DNA of 64,000 nt, from positions 62,001 to 126,000 of the forward strand of contig NZ_FNCJ01000012.1 in NCBI RefSeq assembly GCF_900100735.1, given 5' to 3'. Numbering within the stretch: position 1 is the first letter of the stretch; every line of letters begins with the position of its first letter. The notes under the pieces are model-generated. The model had not been told where the DNA came from. It saw nothing but the letters and a program-made list of their open reading frames with translations, and did not search any database. Source of the stretch: Paraburkholderia phenazinium (GTDB lineage: Bacteria; Pseudomonadota; Gammaproteobacteria; Burkholderiales; Burkholderiaceae). Both the position numbers and the translations under genes were made by a program. Positions 14,929-24,423 of this stretch are shown here, in pieces.

Positions 14929-16074
14929 TCAGAAGCTATGGCGAATGCCGATCATGGCCGCAGTAGTGGAGACACCGGGTGCAACCGGGGCTCCATAGAT
15001 GATCGTCTGGTTCATCGTCCCCTTGTTGTTGACATACCCGACCTGTGCATACGCCTTGGTCCTCACGGACAGGTTGTATTCCGCACCCACTGCGAACTCG
15101 CTCGAGTGATTCGCTGAATTGTTGCGGTCCTTGAGGTAGTAGTAACCGGACGTGATCTTGAAGGCGGGATTGAACTGATAGCCAAGGCCGCCCGACGCCA
15201 TTTCGAAGTCGACGCTATTGCTCTTCGCCGGGTTTCTGGCAATGGCATACGAGGCGGATACCGAAAATCCGCTGATCGTGTACATCGCACCGAAGTAGTA
15301 GAAGCGGTTATTGTCCAGGCCTGTCGCTGGCGTGGCCGGAGCCGCTGGATACGTCAGCGGAAACGGGTTGGTGTCGTGTCCGTTGTAGTACACCGCAGAC
15401 AGGTTCAGACCGTAATTCGAATACTTGAGCACGGCCGACTCGCGTGTGCCTCCCTGGAACTGTCCCGCGACCCCGCCCGGCGCGTACTCGAGCGCAAGCG
15501 TCGTGCCATAGAATTTCGGCGAATTGTAGACCAGCGCGTTGCTGTCATACAGGGCGCCAATTGGAGCGTTCGTGCTGGTGCCGGGCCAGCCGGCCGCCTG
15601 ATTGACGCCCAGCCATGCAGTCAGGATGCTGCCGAAATACTGTGCGCCGCGTACGTCCGTTTCCGCCATCGCATAGATCATCGGGACGATCTGCCGACCG
15701 GCGTCGAACGTGCCAAACGGCCCGCTTGCCCCAACCGTCGCATACTGGTTGAAAATTGCGGTCGTGCCGGGCGTGTCGGATAGCCCAAACTTGCCGTTCG
15801 TGGTGTTGAACGTGCCTTGCAGCTTGAACGTGATCTTGTAGCCGCCGCCGATGTCTTCGCTTCCCTTCAGGCCCCAGTAGCTGGAGTAGATGCCGCCGTC
15901 CTTGAGTTCATAGACATGCCCCTGATTCGGTGCGTGTGGCTGAAATGTTGCGGCCGAAGTGCTCTGATACAGGAGTCCACTGTCGAGTACGCCGTAGAGC
16001 GTAACCGAGGACTGGGCATGAGCTGTCGCCGAAAAGACGATCAGCACTGCCAGGCTACTTGACTTGAATTTCAT
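14929..16074 (-). CDS. Gram-negative porin (OmpC-like, Burkholderia type)
   Basis: A 381-residue outer membrane trimeric porin of the beta-proteobacterial family. The signal peptide ends at ATAHAQ, and the mature protein starts SSVTLYGVLDSGLLYQS, typical of this group; it ends with the beta-barrel C-terminal Phe (GIRHSF). FGTFDAGRQ marks the constriction-loop region. The start at 16074 follows GGAGGAG. It sits inside the catabolic operon between the acyl-CoA synthetase and the BON protein, so it probably admits the operon's substrate. Confidence 0.92.
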   Translation of the reverse strand: MKFKSSSLAVLIVFSATAHAQSSVTLYGVLDSGLLYQSTSAATFQPHAPNQGHVYELKDGGIYSSYWGLKGSEDIGGGYKITFKLQGTFNTTNGKFGLSDTPGTTAIFNQYATVGASGPFGTFDAGRQIVPMIYAMAETDVRGAQYFGSILTAWLGVNQAAGWPGTSTNAPIGALYDSNALVYNSPKFYGTTLALEYAPGGVAGQFQGGTRESAVLKYSNYGLNLSAVYYNGHDTNPFPLTYPAAPATPATGLDNNRFYYFGAMYTISGFSVSASYAIARNPAKSNSVDFEMASGGLGYQFNPAFKITSGYYYLKDRNNSANHSSEFAVGAEYNLSVRTKAYAQVGYVNNKGTMNQTIIYGAPVAPGVSTTAAMIGIRHSF

Positions 16075-16166
16075 TGCGTCTCCTCCAGGTGTGGGGCGCG
16101 CCGGGTGGCCCCGGCTGCTAATGGCTTGTTGCTCGAATGAAACTGGGCTGTTACTACGTCGGTGTC

Positions 16167-17795
16167 TCAGGCCGACAGGTAGTAATCGCCAAACTGATTC
16201 CGTAACTGATTCTTGAGCACCTTGCCGGTTGCGCCGAGCGGAACCGAGTCCACGAACACCGCGGCGTCTGGCTTCCACCACTTCGCAACCCGGTCGTCAA
16301 AGAACGCGAGCAGTTCATCCGCGGCGAGCGCGCTGCCGGGTTTCTTCACGATCAACAGCAGCGGTCGCTCGTCCCACTTCGGATGCCGCGCGGCGATGCA
16401 AACCGCCGTCATGACTTCGGGGTGCAGATACGCGACATTTTCGATGTCGGTCGAACTGATCCATTCCCCGCCGGACTTGATGACGTCCTTGCTGCGATCC
16501 GTAATCTGCATGAAGCCGTCGGGATCGATCTTTGCGACGTCGCCGGTCGGAAACCAGCCGTCGCGCAGTGGCGATCCGCCGTCGTCGCCGAAGTACTCCT
16601 GGGCGACCCAATGACCGCGCACAAGAAGGTCGCCCGTTGCGCTGCTATCCCACGGCAGATCGTTGCCTGCGGGGTCGACGATTCTCATGTCGATGCCGAA
16701 CACAGGGCGCCCCTGTTTTGCCTGAAGGGCGTAGCGCTCCTCCATAGGCAGGGACACCTGATGCGCCTTGAAACTGCAGACGGTGCCGAGCGGGCTCAAT
16801 TCCGTCATGCCCCATGCATGCATGACCTCAACGTGATGGCGCTGCTGGAACGCCGTCGTCATGGCTGTGGGGCAGGGAGCTCCGCCGATAATCGTGCGCT
16901 TCATCGACGAAAACGAACCCCCGATTGCGTCGACATGCGCGAGCAGTCCCTGCCAGACCGTCGGCACGCCGGCCGACAGCGTGACCTGTTCGTCCTCGAT
17001 CAGGTCATGGAGCGACTTGCCGTCCAGCGCCGGACCCGGAAACACCAGCTTCGCACCCACCATGCACGCGATATACGGCAGTCCCCACGCGTTCACATGG
17101 AACATCGGCACGACCGGAAGAATCACATCGCGCGCTGAACAGTTCAGTGAATCCGGCAACGCTGCGGCGTAGGTGTGCAGCAGCGTCGAGCGGTGGCTGT
17201 ATAGCACCCCCTTCGGATTGCCGGTCGTCCCCGACGTGTAGCATAGCGATGACGCGCTGTTTTCGTCCAGCATCGGCCAGTCGAACGCGTCGCTGTAGCC
17301 GTCGATGAGATCCTCGTAGCACAGCAGCATGGTGGATAGGCCATGATCTTGCGGCATGTGCTTGCGATCGGTCATGGCAACAAAGACCTTCGGGCTCTTG
17401 ACCCGCGGCGCGACGCTCTCGATCAGCGGCAGAAACGTCAAATCAAAGAACACGATCTGATCTCCCGCATGCTCGATGATGTACGCGAGTTGATCGACGT
17501 GCAGACGGGGGTTGAGCGTGTGCAACACGGACCCGGTCCCAGACGCGGCGAAGTACAGTTCCATATGCCGGTAGCCGTTCCACGCCAGCGTCGCCACCCG
17601 CGCGCCGGGCCGGACGCCGAGGCCTGCGAGGGCGTTTGCCATGCGGCGCGCGCGCTGCGCAAGCTCCCGGTACCGATACCGGTGGATGTCGCCTTCGACC
17701 CGTCGCGACACGATTTCCTGTGCGCCGTGGTGGCGTTCAGCGTGCATGAGCAGCGATGCGACCAGCAGCGGTTGCTGCATCATCAAACCTTGCAT
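16167..17795 (-). CDS. AMP-forming acyl-CoA synthetase
   Basis: A 542-residue member of the ANL superfamily that activates a carboxylic acid to its CoA thioester through an acyl-AMP. The P-loop YTSGTTGNPKGVLYSH, the motif HAWGMTELSP, the hinge WFPTGDVAKIDPDGFMQITDRSKDVIKSGGEWIS and the catalytic Lys of GATGKVLKNQ are all intact. It resembles medium/long-chain fatty acid CoA ligases. I chose the start at 17795 over 17819 because a GGGGAA motif precedes it. In the operon it would activate a carboxylic intermediate; the chain type is unknown. Confidence 0.9.
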   Translation of the reverse strand: MQGLMMQQPLLVASLLMHAERHHGAQEIVSRRVEGDIHRYRYRELAQRARRMANALAGLGVRPGARVATLAWNGYRHMELYFAASGTGSVLHTLNPRLHVDQLAYIIEHAGDQIVFFDLTFLPLIESVAPRVKSPKVFVAMTDRKHMPQDHGLSTMLLCYEDLIDGYSDAFDWPMLDENSASSLCYTSGTTGNPKGVLYSHRSTLLHTYAAALPDSLNCSARDVILPVVPMFHVNAWGLPYIACMVGAKLVFPGPALDGKSLHDLIEDEQVTLSAGVPTVWQGLLAHVDAIGGSFSSMKRTIIGGAPCPTAMTTAFQQRHHVEVMHAWGMTELSPLGTVCSFKAHQVSLPMEERYALQAKQGRPVFGIDMRIVDPAGNDLPWDSSATGDLLVRGHWVAQEYFGDDGGSPLRDGWFPTGDVAKIDPDGFMQITDRSKDVIKSGGEWISSTDIENVAYLHPEVMTAVCIAARHPKWDERPLLLIVKKPGSALAADELLAFFDDRVAKWWKPDAAVFVDSVPLGATGKVLKNQLRNQFGDYYLSA

Positions 17796-17837
17796 CCTTG
17801 TTCCCCTGAATAACTGCATGTTCCCGCGCGGCCCGGA

Positions 17838-18200
17838 TCACGGGGCCGCATTGCACACCGATGCCTGCGCGGCACTGGCGGCCGGATCTTCGAGACTCAC
17901 GAACAGCTTTCCGTCGATGGTCCGGACCGGGAAAGTCGTCAGGCTCAACCCGCCCGCGCCCGGCATGCAACCGGTGCGCACGTCAAAGCGCAGACCGTGC
18001 GCCGGGCAACTCAGCACACACCCGTTGAGATGACCGTTTGCGACCGAGGCCCCTTGGTGAGGACACGAGTCGTCAATCGCGTGGATCGTGCCGCCGATAT
18101 TGAACAGGACAACACTGCGGCCTTTGATCAAGGCCCGCTTTCGCTGGCCTGGCGCGAGTTCATCGACCGTGCCAACCGGTACCAGATCAGATGAGTTCAT
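17838..18200 (-). CDS. Rieske-type [2Fe-2S] ferredoxin
   Basis: A 120-residue soluble Rieske protein. The cluster ligands are CPHQG and CPAHG (Cys-X-His and Cys-X-X-His), in a protein of the BphF/NdoB-like ferredoxin size. Such ferredoxins pass electrons to Rieske oxygenases, but no Rieske oxygenase gene is in the operon; the only oxygenase, TauD-like, needs no ferredoxin. The reading frame overlaps the end of the hydrolase gene by 14 bases, so translation is coupled. Its electron partner is therefore open. Confidence 0.9.
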   Translation of the reverse strand: MNSSDLVPVGTVDELAPGQRKRALIKGRSVVLFNIGGTIHAIDDSCPHQGASVANGHLNGCVLSCPAHGLRFDVRTGCMPGAGGLSLTTFPVRTIDGKLFVSLEDPAASAAQASVCNAAP

Positions 18201-18747
18201 GGATCAGTGTCTCCGCCATCGGCCATTCACCAAACCCTGCAGCCGGATTCAGGTGGCCGACTTCGCCAAGATCGACGAGCCGGCTGCCCCAGGCTTTCGC
18301 CATCGCCACGACGCGCTCGAACTGCGCGAGCGGATCGTTGCGGCTCGCACCGACAATGCTCGGAAACGGCAGCGGCTTGCGTGGAATCGGCTGCCAACCG
18401 TTCTCAGCCAACGCATCGAAGGCCGGGTAGCCTGCCGGCAGCGGCACTTCGAGGTCGGCCGGAGCGGCGAGCAGTGCGCCGTGAATCTTGCGGCTGTGCT
18501 GCTGGGCCCAATGCACCGTGATCATCACGCCGGCGCTATGCGCGACGAGGATTACCGGACCATCGATTTTCGCGAGGGCGGCATCGAGCGCGGCGACGCG
18601 TGCGGCGCAACTGAGTTTGTCGTGCTCGAGCGGCGGCACCGAGGCCACTTTGGGCAGTCTCCGTTCCAACAACGTTTGCCAATGCTCTGCAACGTAGTCG
18701 CGCAAGCCCGGCACCAACAGGATGGTGGGTGTCATATCGAGGGTCAT
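18187..18747 (-). CDS. Alpha/beta hydrolase, RBBP9/YdeN family
   Basis: About 186 residues. TILLVPGLRDYVAEHWQTLLE is the oxyanion-side strand, ILVAHSAG the nucleophile elbow with catalytic Ser, and the expected acid and His appear in SRNDPLAQFERV and EVGHLNPAAGFG. This is the RBBP9/YdeN serine hydrolase group. The frame is open up to 18810, overlapping the TauD gene, but the ATG at 18747 (or 18735) begins the conserved region. Likely an esterase or lactonase step in the operon's pathway (inference). Confidence 0.85.
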   Translation of the reverse strand: MTLDMTPTILLVPGLRDYVAEHWQTLLERRLPKVASVPPLEHDKLSCAARVAALDAALAKIDGPVILVAHSAGVMITVHWAQQHSRKIHGALLAAPADLEVPLPAGYPAFDALAENGWQPIPRKPLPFPSIVGASRNDPLAQFERVVAMAKAWGSRLVDLGEVGHLNPAAGFGEWPMAETLIHELI

Positions 18748-18787
18748 GAAGTGGTCTGCGATCCCATGCAAGATGCTTGCTACGCGA

Positions 18788-19636
18788 TCAGTACGGCTTG
18801 TCGCCGACAATTCCGGCGCGCTCCATCTTGCGGTGACACGGCGGGTAATCCATCACTGCATAGTGCTGCGTGCTGCGGTTGTCCCAGATCGCGATGCTGT
18901 TGGGTTTCCAGCGCCAGCGGACCTGGTACTCGGGGATGTAGGCCTGGCTGATGAGATAGCGCAGCAACTCACCCGCACCCGGATTGGCGTCCTGCCCGAA
19001 GCGCACGCGTGCCGGCGTGTGGTAATTGGTGAAATGGGTGGTGAAGGCGTTCACGAACAAGAGCTTCTCACCGGTCTCGGGATGCGTGCGCACAACAGGG
19101 TGTTCCGCGTCCGGGAATTGCGCCTTGAGAGCGAGACGTTTTTCGACCGGCATCGCGGCACCGAAGCTCGCCTCGATACTATGCCGGGCTCGCAGGTCGG
19201 CAATCTGGGTCTTGATGTGCTCCGGCAGGTTCTCGTAGGCGAGGACCATGTTTGCCCACATCGTGTCGCCGCCGACCGGCGGGCACTCCACGCAGCGCAG
19301 GACAGCACCGAACTGCGGCGCCTCGCGCCAGGTGGCATCCGCGTGCCACGCGTTTTCATACCGGTCGTTGGGCTGTTCCGGGTCTTTGTAGATGCGCACG
19401 AGGCCCGGATGTTCCGGATCGCTGCCGGCGACCGGATGGTCCTCCAGTTCGCCGAAACGGCGCGCAAATGCAACATGCTCGGCGCGCGAGATGTCCTGGT
19501 CGCGCAGGAACAGCACCCGGTGTTCGAGCAGTGCCGCACGGATCTCGGCAAACAGGCCGTCATCGTCGATGGCGTCGGCGAGATTCAAGCCGGCCAGTTC
19601 GGCCCCGATGGCGCACGTCAATTGTTCGACTCGCAT
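18788..19636 (-). CDS. TauD/TfdA family Fe(II)/2-oxoglutarate dioxygenase
   Basis: A 282-residue oxygenase that couples oxidation of a substrate to decarboxylation of 2-oxoglutarate. The iron-binding facial triad is visible as the His and Asp of NAWHADATW and the His of STQHYAVMDY, and the 2-oxoglutarate Arg as the R in MERAGI. The start at 19636 follows GAGGAGA; longer frames upstream are not conserved. The family includes taurine, alkylsulfate and 2,4-D dioxygenases, so the substrate could be a sulfonate, an aryl ether or a carboxylic acid. It lies 10 bases after the quinone oxidoreductase gene. Confidence 0.92.
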   Translation of the reverse strand: MRVEQLTCAIGAELAGLNLADAIDDDGLFAEIRAALLEHRVLFLRDQDISRAEHVAFARRFGELEDHPVAGSDPEHPGLVRIYKDPEQPNDRYENAWHADATWREAPQFGAVLRCVECPPVGGDTMWANMVLAYENLPEHIKTQIADLRARHSIEASFGAAMPVEKRLALKAQFPDAEHPVVRTHPETGEKLLFVNAFTTHFTNYHTPARVRFGQDANPGAGELLRYLISQAYIPEYQVRWRWKPNSIAIWDNRSTQHYAVMDYPPCHRKMERAGIVGDKPY

Positions 19637-19646
19637 CGCGTTCTCC

Positions 19647-20627
19647 TCAGATGACGAACACCGACGAGCCCGTCGTCTTGCGCGATTCAAGGTCGCGGTG
19701 GGCCTGCGCCGCGTCCTCCAGCGCGTAACGCTGGTTGAGTTCGATCTTGATGCGTCCTGCGGCGACATGCCCGAAGAGTTCGCCGGCGAGTTCGTCCTTC
19801 TCGGCGGGATCGGCGATATAGTCTGCCAGCGCGGGGCGCGTCAGATAGAGCGAGCCCTTCATCGCCAGAATCTGCGGATTGAACGGCGGGATTGGCCCGG
19901 ACGCCGTGCCGACGCAGACCATCAGGCCACGGCGCCTCAGCGAATCGAGCGATGCTTCGAAGGTATCCTTGCCGACGCTGTCGAACACGACGTCCACGCC
20001 AACGCCGTTGGTCAGTTCACGCACGCGCTTCGCGACGTCCTCCCGGCTGTAGTAGACGATGTGGTCGCAGCCATGCGCGCGGGCCACTTCGCCCTTGGCC
20101 TCGTTCGAAACGGTGCCGATCACGGTGAGACCCAGCAGCTTTGCCCACTGCGACACAATCAGGCCGACACCGCCGGCGGCGGCATGCAGCAGGACGGTGT
20201 CACCCGCCTTGAAATCGTGAATGCGGCGCATCAGGTACGACGAGGTCAGGCCGCGCATGGTCATGCCGGCAGCCGTTTCGCAGGAAATTGCATCCGGCAG
20301 CTTGATGAGCGGCGCCGCCGGGACCAGGCGTTCAGTGCTGTAGGCGCCGAGCGTGTTGAGAAAGCCGGTGTAGGTCACGCGATCACCGAGCGCGACGTTG
20401 CTCACATTGAGGCCGATTGCCTCGACCACACCTGCAGCCTCGACGCCCATACCTGCAGGCATGGGCACGGGGTATAGGCCGGAGCGGAAGTAGGTGTCCG
20501 CGAAATTCAGGCCCACTGCCTCATGGCGCAAGCGAACCTGTCCGGGGCCGGGGTCGCCCACTTCAACATTTTCATAGCGCAAGACTTCGGGACCGCCCGT
20601 CTCATGGAAACGCACTGCTTTCGCCAT
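19647..20627 (-). CDS. NADPH:quinone oxidoreductase, zinc-free MDR family
   Basis: A 326-residue medium-chain reductase. It has the GroES-like N-domain (GLNFADTYFRSGLYPVPMPAG), the nucleotide-binding motif AAAGGVGLIVSQWAKLLG, and YYSREDVAKRVRELTNGVGVDVVFDSVG, all typical of the quinone oxidoreductase (Qor) branch, and it lacks the structural zinc cysteines. AGGAGA before the ATG at 20627 sets the start. It would reduce a quinone or an enone intermediate of the pathway. Confidence 0.92.
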   Translation of the reverse strand: MAKAVRFHETGGPEVLRYENVEVGDPGPGQVRLRHEAVGLNFADTYFRSGLYPVPMPAGMGVEAAGVVEAIGLNVSNVALGDRVTYTGFLNTLGAYSTERLVPAAPLIKLPDAISCETAAGMTMRGLTSSYLMRRIHDFKAGDTVLLHAAAGGVGLIVSQWAKLLGLTVIGTVSNEAKGEVARAHGCDHIVYYSREDVAKRVRELTNGVGVDVVFDSVGKDTFEASLDSLRRRGLMVCVGTASGPIPPFNPQILAMKGSLYLTRPALADYIADPAEKDELAGELFGHVAAGRIKIELNQRYALEDAAQAHRDLESRKTTGSSVFVI

Positions 20628-20661
20628 TTCGAATCTCCTATCCTTTTTTCGAACTACAAAT

Positions 20662-21978
20662 TTATTTGGCCTGTTCACGCAGGGCATTCACGCGATCGAG
20701 GTCGATGCCATAGTTCCGTTTGCCAATGAAGAAGGCGATTGCCGCGACGAGAGGTGCAAACGGCACGAGTTGCAAGGCGCCGAGTAGCCCGATCCGGTCA
20801 GCCACAATGCCCGTCAGGACGGCTGCGGGTGCGAGACCCAGCAGGTTGTTCGCCAACGTCAGGGTGGCAAACGCCGACGCATGGATCGACGGTGGGGTAA
20901 GGTTCGCCACCATCGCGCCCGACGGGCCCGTCGCGCCTGCGCAAAAGAACATGCCCGCGCCGATCATGACGAGTTGTGCCGGACCTGCCGGCATCCGGAA
21001 GCCGATCGTGAGCAACACGAAGCAGATCAGGCAGAAGGCGAGGGCAGTGCTCCACTTGTTTTCCCGCTTATGCTTGCTGAGCCGGTCAGCCAGATTGCCG
21101 CACACCACCATGCCGAAAGCGGTGGCCAGTACGAACACGGCCGCGCCCATGGCCGCCTTGCCGGTGGACATGCCGTAGTAGCGGTTCAGGAAGCTAGGCA
21201 TCCACGCCCATACAGCGGCCGGAACCAGCAGGTGAATGCCGCTACCCACGTAGGCACACACAACCGACTTCGTCGAAAAGAGTCCTTGCATCAACGCGCG
21301 CAAGCTCATGCATACACCGGCGCCCTGCATCCGACGGCCCGCGTTTGCCGGTTGCAGCGGCGCGAGCCGCTTTTCGGTGATGACAGCCCGGTAGAGAACG
21401 ACCAGCACGATCCCCAAAGCCGCCATTGCGCCGAACGCCGCGCGCCAGCCCAGGTGGGCCGCGACTGCACCGCCCAGCGCCATGCCCAGCACTGAACCGA
21501 ACGCCCCGCCGGCCATGAACGCGGCGGTGAGTGTAGCGCGCAGCCGTGCCGGAAAGATGCTAAGGACGACCGCGATGCCGACACTGCCGTAGGCCGCTTC
21601 ACCGACGCCGACGAAGGCGCGCGCGAGCAGCATCTCGCCATAGCTTGTCGAGAGCGCACAGCCGAGCGTCGCGAGACTCCACATCGCTGCCATCAGGACA
21701 ATGCTCTTCACCCGGCCCCAACGATCGGCGAGCACTGAAAGCGGAAAGGTGAGCACGCCGACCATCAGCGCGACCACACTGCTCAGCGAACCCAGCCGCG
21801 TGTCCGAAAGGTGCCACGTGGCCTTGAGCATCGGAAACACCGCATTCAACACTTGCCGCGACATGTAGTCGGAGAGCAGCAAGCCCACCGTCAGGACAAA
21901 TACCACCCACGCATACGCTTGCACGTCTTTTTGCGTCGTCGAAATGTCGGCCGTCGTGGGCTCAGCGTGCGTGAACAT
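20662..21978 (-). CDS. MFS transporter, probable substrate uptake
   Basis: A 438-residue 12-segment MFS permease. The loop motif LADRWGRVKSIVLMAAMWSLATLG is canonical, and TM5 carries the GGAFGSVLGMALGG run. It most resembles proton-coupled organic anion permeases (sphingolipid-transporter-like/ACS groups). GGAGA precedes the ATG at 21978. Located between BKACE and the quinone oxidoreductase in the operon, it is the likely importer of the operon's substrate. Confidence 0.9.
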   Translation of the reverse strand: MFTHAEPTTADISTTQKDVQAYAWVVFVLTVGLLLSDYMSRQVLNAVFPMLKATWHLSDTRLGSLSSVVALMVGVLTFPLSVLADRWGRVKSIVLMAAMWSLATLGCALSTSYGEMLLARAFVGVGEAAYGSVGIAVVLSIFPARLRATLTAAFMAGGAFGSVLGMALGGAVAAHLGWRAAFGAMAALGIVLVVLYRAVITEKRLAPLQPANAGRRMQGAGVCMSLRALMQGLFSTKSVVCAYVGSGIHLLVPAAVWAWMPSFLNRYYGMSTGKAAMGAAVFVLATAFGMVVCGNLADRLSKHKRENKWSTALAFCLICFVLLTIGFRMPAGPAQLVMIGAGMFFCAGATGPSGAMVANLTPPSIHASAFATLTLANNLLGLAPAAVLTGIVADRIGLLGALQLVPFAPLVAAIAFFIGKRNYGIDLDRVNALREQAK

Positions 21979-22008
21979 GAGTCGTCTCCTTCGTGTCCAG
22001 CTTGTCTC

Positions 22009-23064
22009 TTACGCCGTGCGTAGCGGCAGGTTCTTCACGCCGGCGTTGCGGTTCGGCGCCATGCCGTTGGCCGCGAGCGTCTCGTCGGCCGTTTCGTACT
22101 GCACGCCGATGCGGTAGATGTCGCGCGCTTCCATGCCGGAGGCAATCTCGCGGCCCAGTTCGCGCGCCACGCGTACGCACTGTTCGATCTGCTGCACTGA
22201 AGTCATCCTGTTGCCGTGCTGGTCGATGATCGTGTCTTCGATGCCGCAGCGCGGATGCAGGCCCATGGCCATCGCCATCATGTTGAACGGCAACACGTTC
22301 TTGAGCAACGACTCCGCCGTGAGCGTACAGCCGTCCGGCGCGCGGTGCACGAAGTTAAAGAAGTTGAACGGATTCGGGCCATCGAAGCCTCCGCCAATAC
22401 CGATCCATGTCAGGTTGAGCGGGCCCTTGTAGGCACCCTTGCGCACGAGACGATCGAGTGTCTCGAGCGCATGGATGCCCGTGAGCTGGAAGTGCGGCTG
22501 GATGCCCGAGGCCTGCAGGCGACGCAGGTGCTCCTCGACCCAGGCCGGACCCGCAGGTACCGTCATTTCGCTGTAGGCAGCCATCAGCGCGGGGTTGGAC
22601 AGCGACGTGCCTTCCAGGTACGCGGGATAGAGCAATTCCATGATGTTCATCTGCGTGGTGTTGATCGCGACCGTCACCTGATCGGGCTTCGGGTCGAGAT
22701 CGGCCAGCATGTGGCGCGTGTCGTCGGACAGCCACTTCGCGGCCTGGCCGTCATCTTCCGGTGCAAACGAGATCGAGCCTCCGACCTGGATGATCATGTC
22801 AGGCACGGCCGCGCGCACACCGGCGATGAGTTCGTTGAATTTCGACAGACGCTTGGAGCCCTTGCCATCCAGTTCACGCACGTGCAGATGCAGGACGGTC
22901 GCGCCGGCGTTGTAGCAGTCCACGGCCTTCTGGATCTGCTCCTGCATCGTCACCGGAATGTCTTCCGGAAAATCCTCAGGCATCCATTCCGGGCCGTACG
23001 GAGCGGTCGTGATGACGACCTTGTCCTGGTTCTCGGGGTGCAGCGAATCGTCGAGGAATTGCAT
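22009..23064 (-). CDS. Beta-keto acid cleavage enzyme (BKACE, DUF849)
   Basis: A 351-residue TIM-barrel protein of the BKACE family, which splits a beta-keto acid with acetyl-CoA into acetoacetate and a new acyl-CoA. The zinc-binding pair is in VLHLHVRE, and GGSISF and the WIGIGGGFDGPNPF loop are typical. The loop at NFFNFVHRAPDG would shape substrate choice. The start at 23064 follows TTGGAGAA; the longer frame to 23166 is not conserved. It is the first gene of the operon, directly divergent from the AraC regulator. Confidence 0.92.
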   Translation of the reverse strand: MQFLDDSLHPENQDKVVITTAPYGPEWMPEDFPEDIPVTMQEQIQKAVDCYNAGATVLHLHVRELDGKGSKRLSKFNELIAGVRAAVPDMIIQVGGSISFAPEDDGQAAKWLSDDTRHMLADLDPKPDQVTVAINTTQMNIMELLYPAYLEGTSLSNPALMAAYSEMTVPAGPAWVEEHLRRLQASGIQPHFQLTGIHALETLDRLVRKGAYKGPLNLTWIGIGGGFDGPNPFNFFNFVHRAPDGCTLTAESLLKNVLPFNMMAMAMGLHPRCGIEDTIIDQHGNRMTSVQQIEQCVRVARELGREIASGMEARDIYRIGVQYETADETLAANGMAPNRNAGVKNLPLRTA

Positions 23065-23309
23065 CGTGTTCTCCAATAAGGGGACGGTATTCCGACGCTC
23101 GCGGCACGGCTGCCGCATGAAAACTGGTCGGAACATGATGAACCGTTGAGGCCCACAATACGGCAATCCTGCGTTACACTTTTGTGATTGGACGCCATTC
23201 TTTTAGTATTTCATGCCACTGCGCGTTAACACCGACGTTAGCGCGCAGTGGGCATTTTCACTACCGGACGGCGAGGGGTAGCCCGTCCGACGCGCGCGGA
23301 GGCTTGTTG

Positions 23310-24311
23310 ATGGAATCGATGCTGCGATCGGTAGCCATGAGCGGCTATTTCGACGTGACGCGGCGGCTCGGACTGAACCCGGTCGAGCTTGCGCAGCAGG
23401 TCGGGATCGATACCGCGGCGCTTGCGAATCCGGACGATCGCATTCCGGCCGCCGCCGCGTGCCGGCTGCTGGAAGTGACGGCCGAAAAGGCGTCGTGCCC
23501 GACCTTCGCGCTGCAGATGGCCGAGACCCGGCAGAAATTCGGTACGGGTGTGGTCAATGTCCTGCTCGCCCACAAGCGCACGCTGCGCGAGGTGTTGCTG
23601 GCGACGGCCGAATACCGGCATCTATTGAACGAAGCCCTGGCTGTGTACGTCGAGGACGTAGGCGAAACGGTCACCATCCGTGAAGAATTGGTCGTCGAAC
23701 CGGGTACCCCAACGAATCAGGCGATCGAACTCGCGGTCGGGGTCCTGTGGCGCCACTCCAGCGCGCTGCTCGGCGATCACTGGAAACCACGCTCCGTTCA
23801 TTTCGTGCATCAGGGACCGAAAGACCTGACGTTTCATCGACGATTCTTCGGCTGCCCGCTGGAGTTCGGCAGCGATTTCAACGGCTTTGTGTGTGCGGCC
23901 GCCGAACTCGACTACCCGAATCCTGCCGCCGACCCGGAACTGGTGCGATATGCCGAGAGCCTCGCGGATTCACTCAACGCGGCGGGTGTCGATTCGACCG
24001 CGCTGGAAGTGCGCAAGGCAATCTACTTGCTGCTGCCCCTCGAGCAGGCCACCGTCGAGCTGGTTGCCCGCCACTTACGTCTGAGCGTTCGCACCATGCA
24101 GCGCCAACTTGAAGTGGCGCATACCAGCTTCTCGCATCTGGTCGAGGAAGTCAGGCGCGAACTGGCCGTGCGCTATATGAGCAACCCGCGCTATCCCATC
24201 GGGCGAGTTTCCGCACTGCTAGGCTATTCACAGCAGGGCTCCTTTACGAACTGGTTTAATTCACGCTTTGGCGTGACGCCGCGCGACTGGCGCAATAGCC
24301 ATTTGAAATGA
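23310..24311 (+). CDS. AraC family regulator, OruR/ArgR-like
   Basis: A 333-residue regulator. Residues about 20-205 form the Arabinose_bd_2-type ligand domain (ELAQQVGIDTAALANPDDRI; FGTGVVNVLLAHKRTLREVL), and residues 230-333 the double helix-turn-helix (LELVARHLRLSVRTMQRQLE-like segment and IGRVSALLGYSQQGSFTNWF, ending GVTPRDWRN). GGAGG lies seven bases before the ATG at 23310. The 245-base gap to BKACE should hold the divergent promoters it controls, so it is the likely activator of the catabolic operon. Confidence 0.9.
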   Translation: MESMLRSVAMSGYFDVTRRLGLNPVELAQQVGIDTAALANPDDRIPAAAACRLLEVTAEKASCPTFALQMAETRQKFGTGVVNVLLAHKRTLREVLLATAEYRHLLNEALAVYVEDVGETVTIREELVVEPGTPTNQAIELAVGVLWRHSSALLGDHWKPRSVHFVHQGPKDLTFHRRFFGCPLEFGSDFNGFVCAAAELDYPNPAADPELVRYAESLADSLNAAGVDSTALEVRKAIYLLLPLEQATVELVARHLRLSVRTMQRQLEVAHTSFSHLVEEVRRELAVRYMSNPRYPIGRVSALLGYSQQGSFTNWFNSRFGVTPRDWRNSHLK

Positions 24312-24423
24312 CGGCAGTGTGCCTGCGAAGATTTCGGCCGCGACGGCCTGTTCTCTATCGGACGTCCAACGCCATGAGTTTTGGGAATTTGACAGAAATT
24401 CCAGTAATGGATATTATGTCTAA

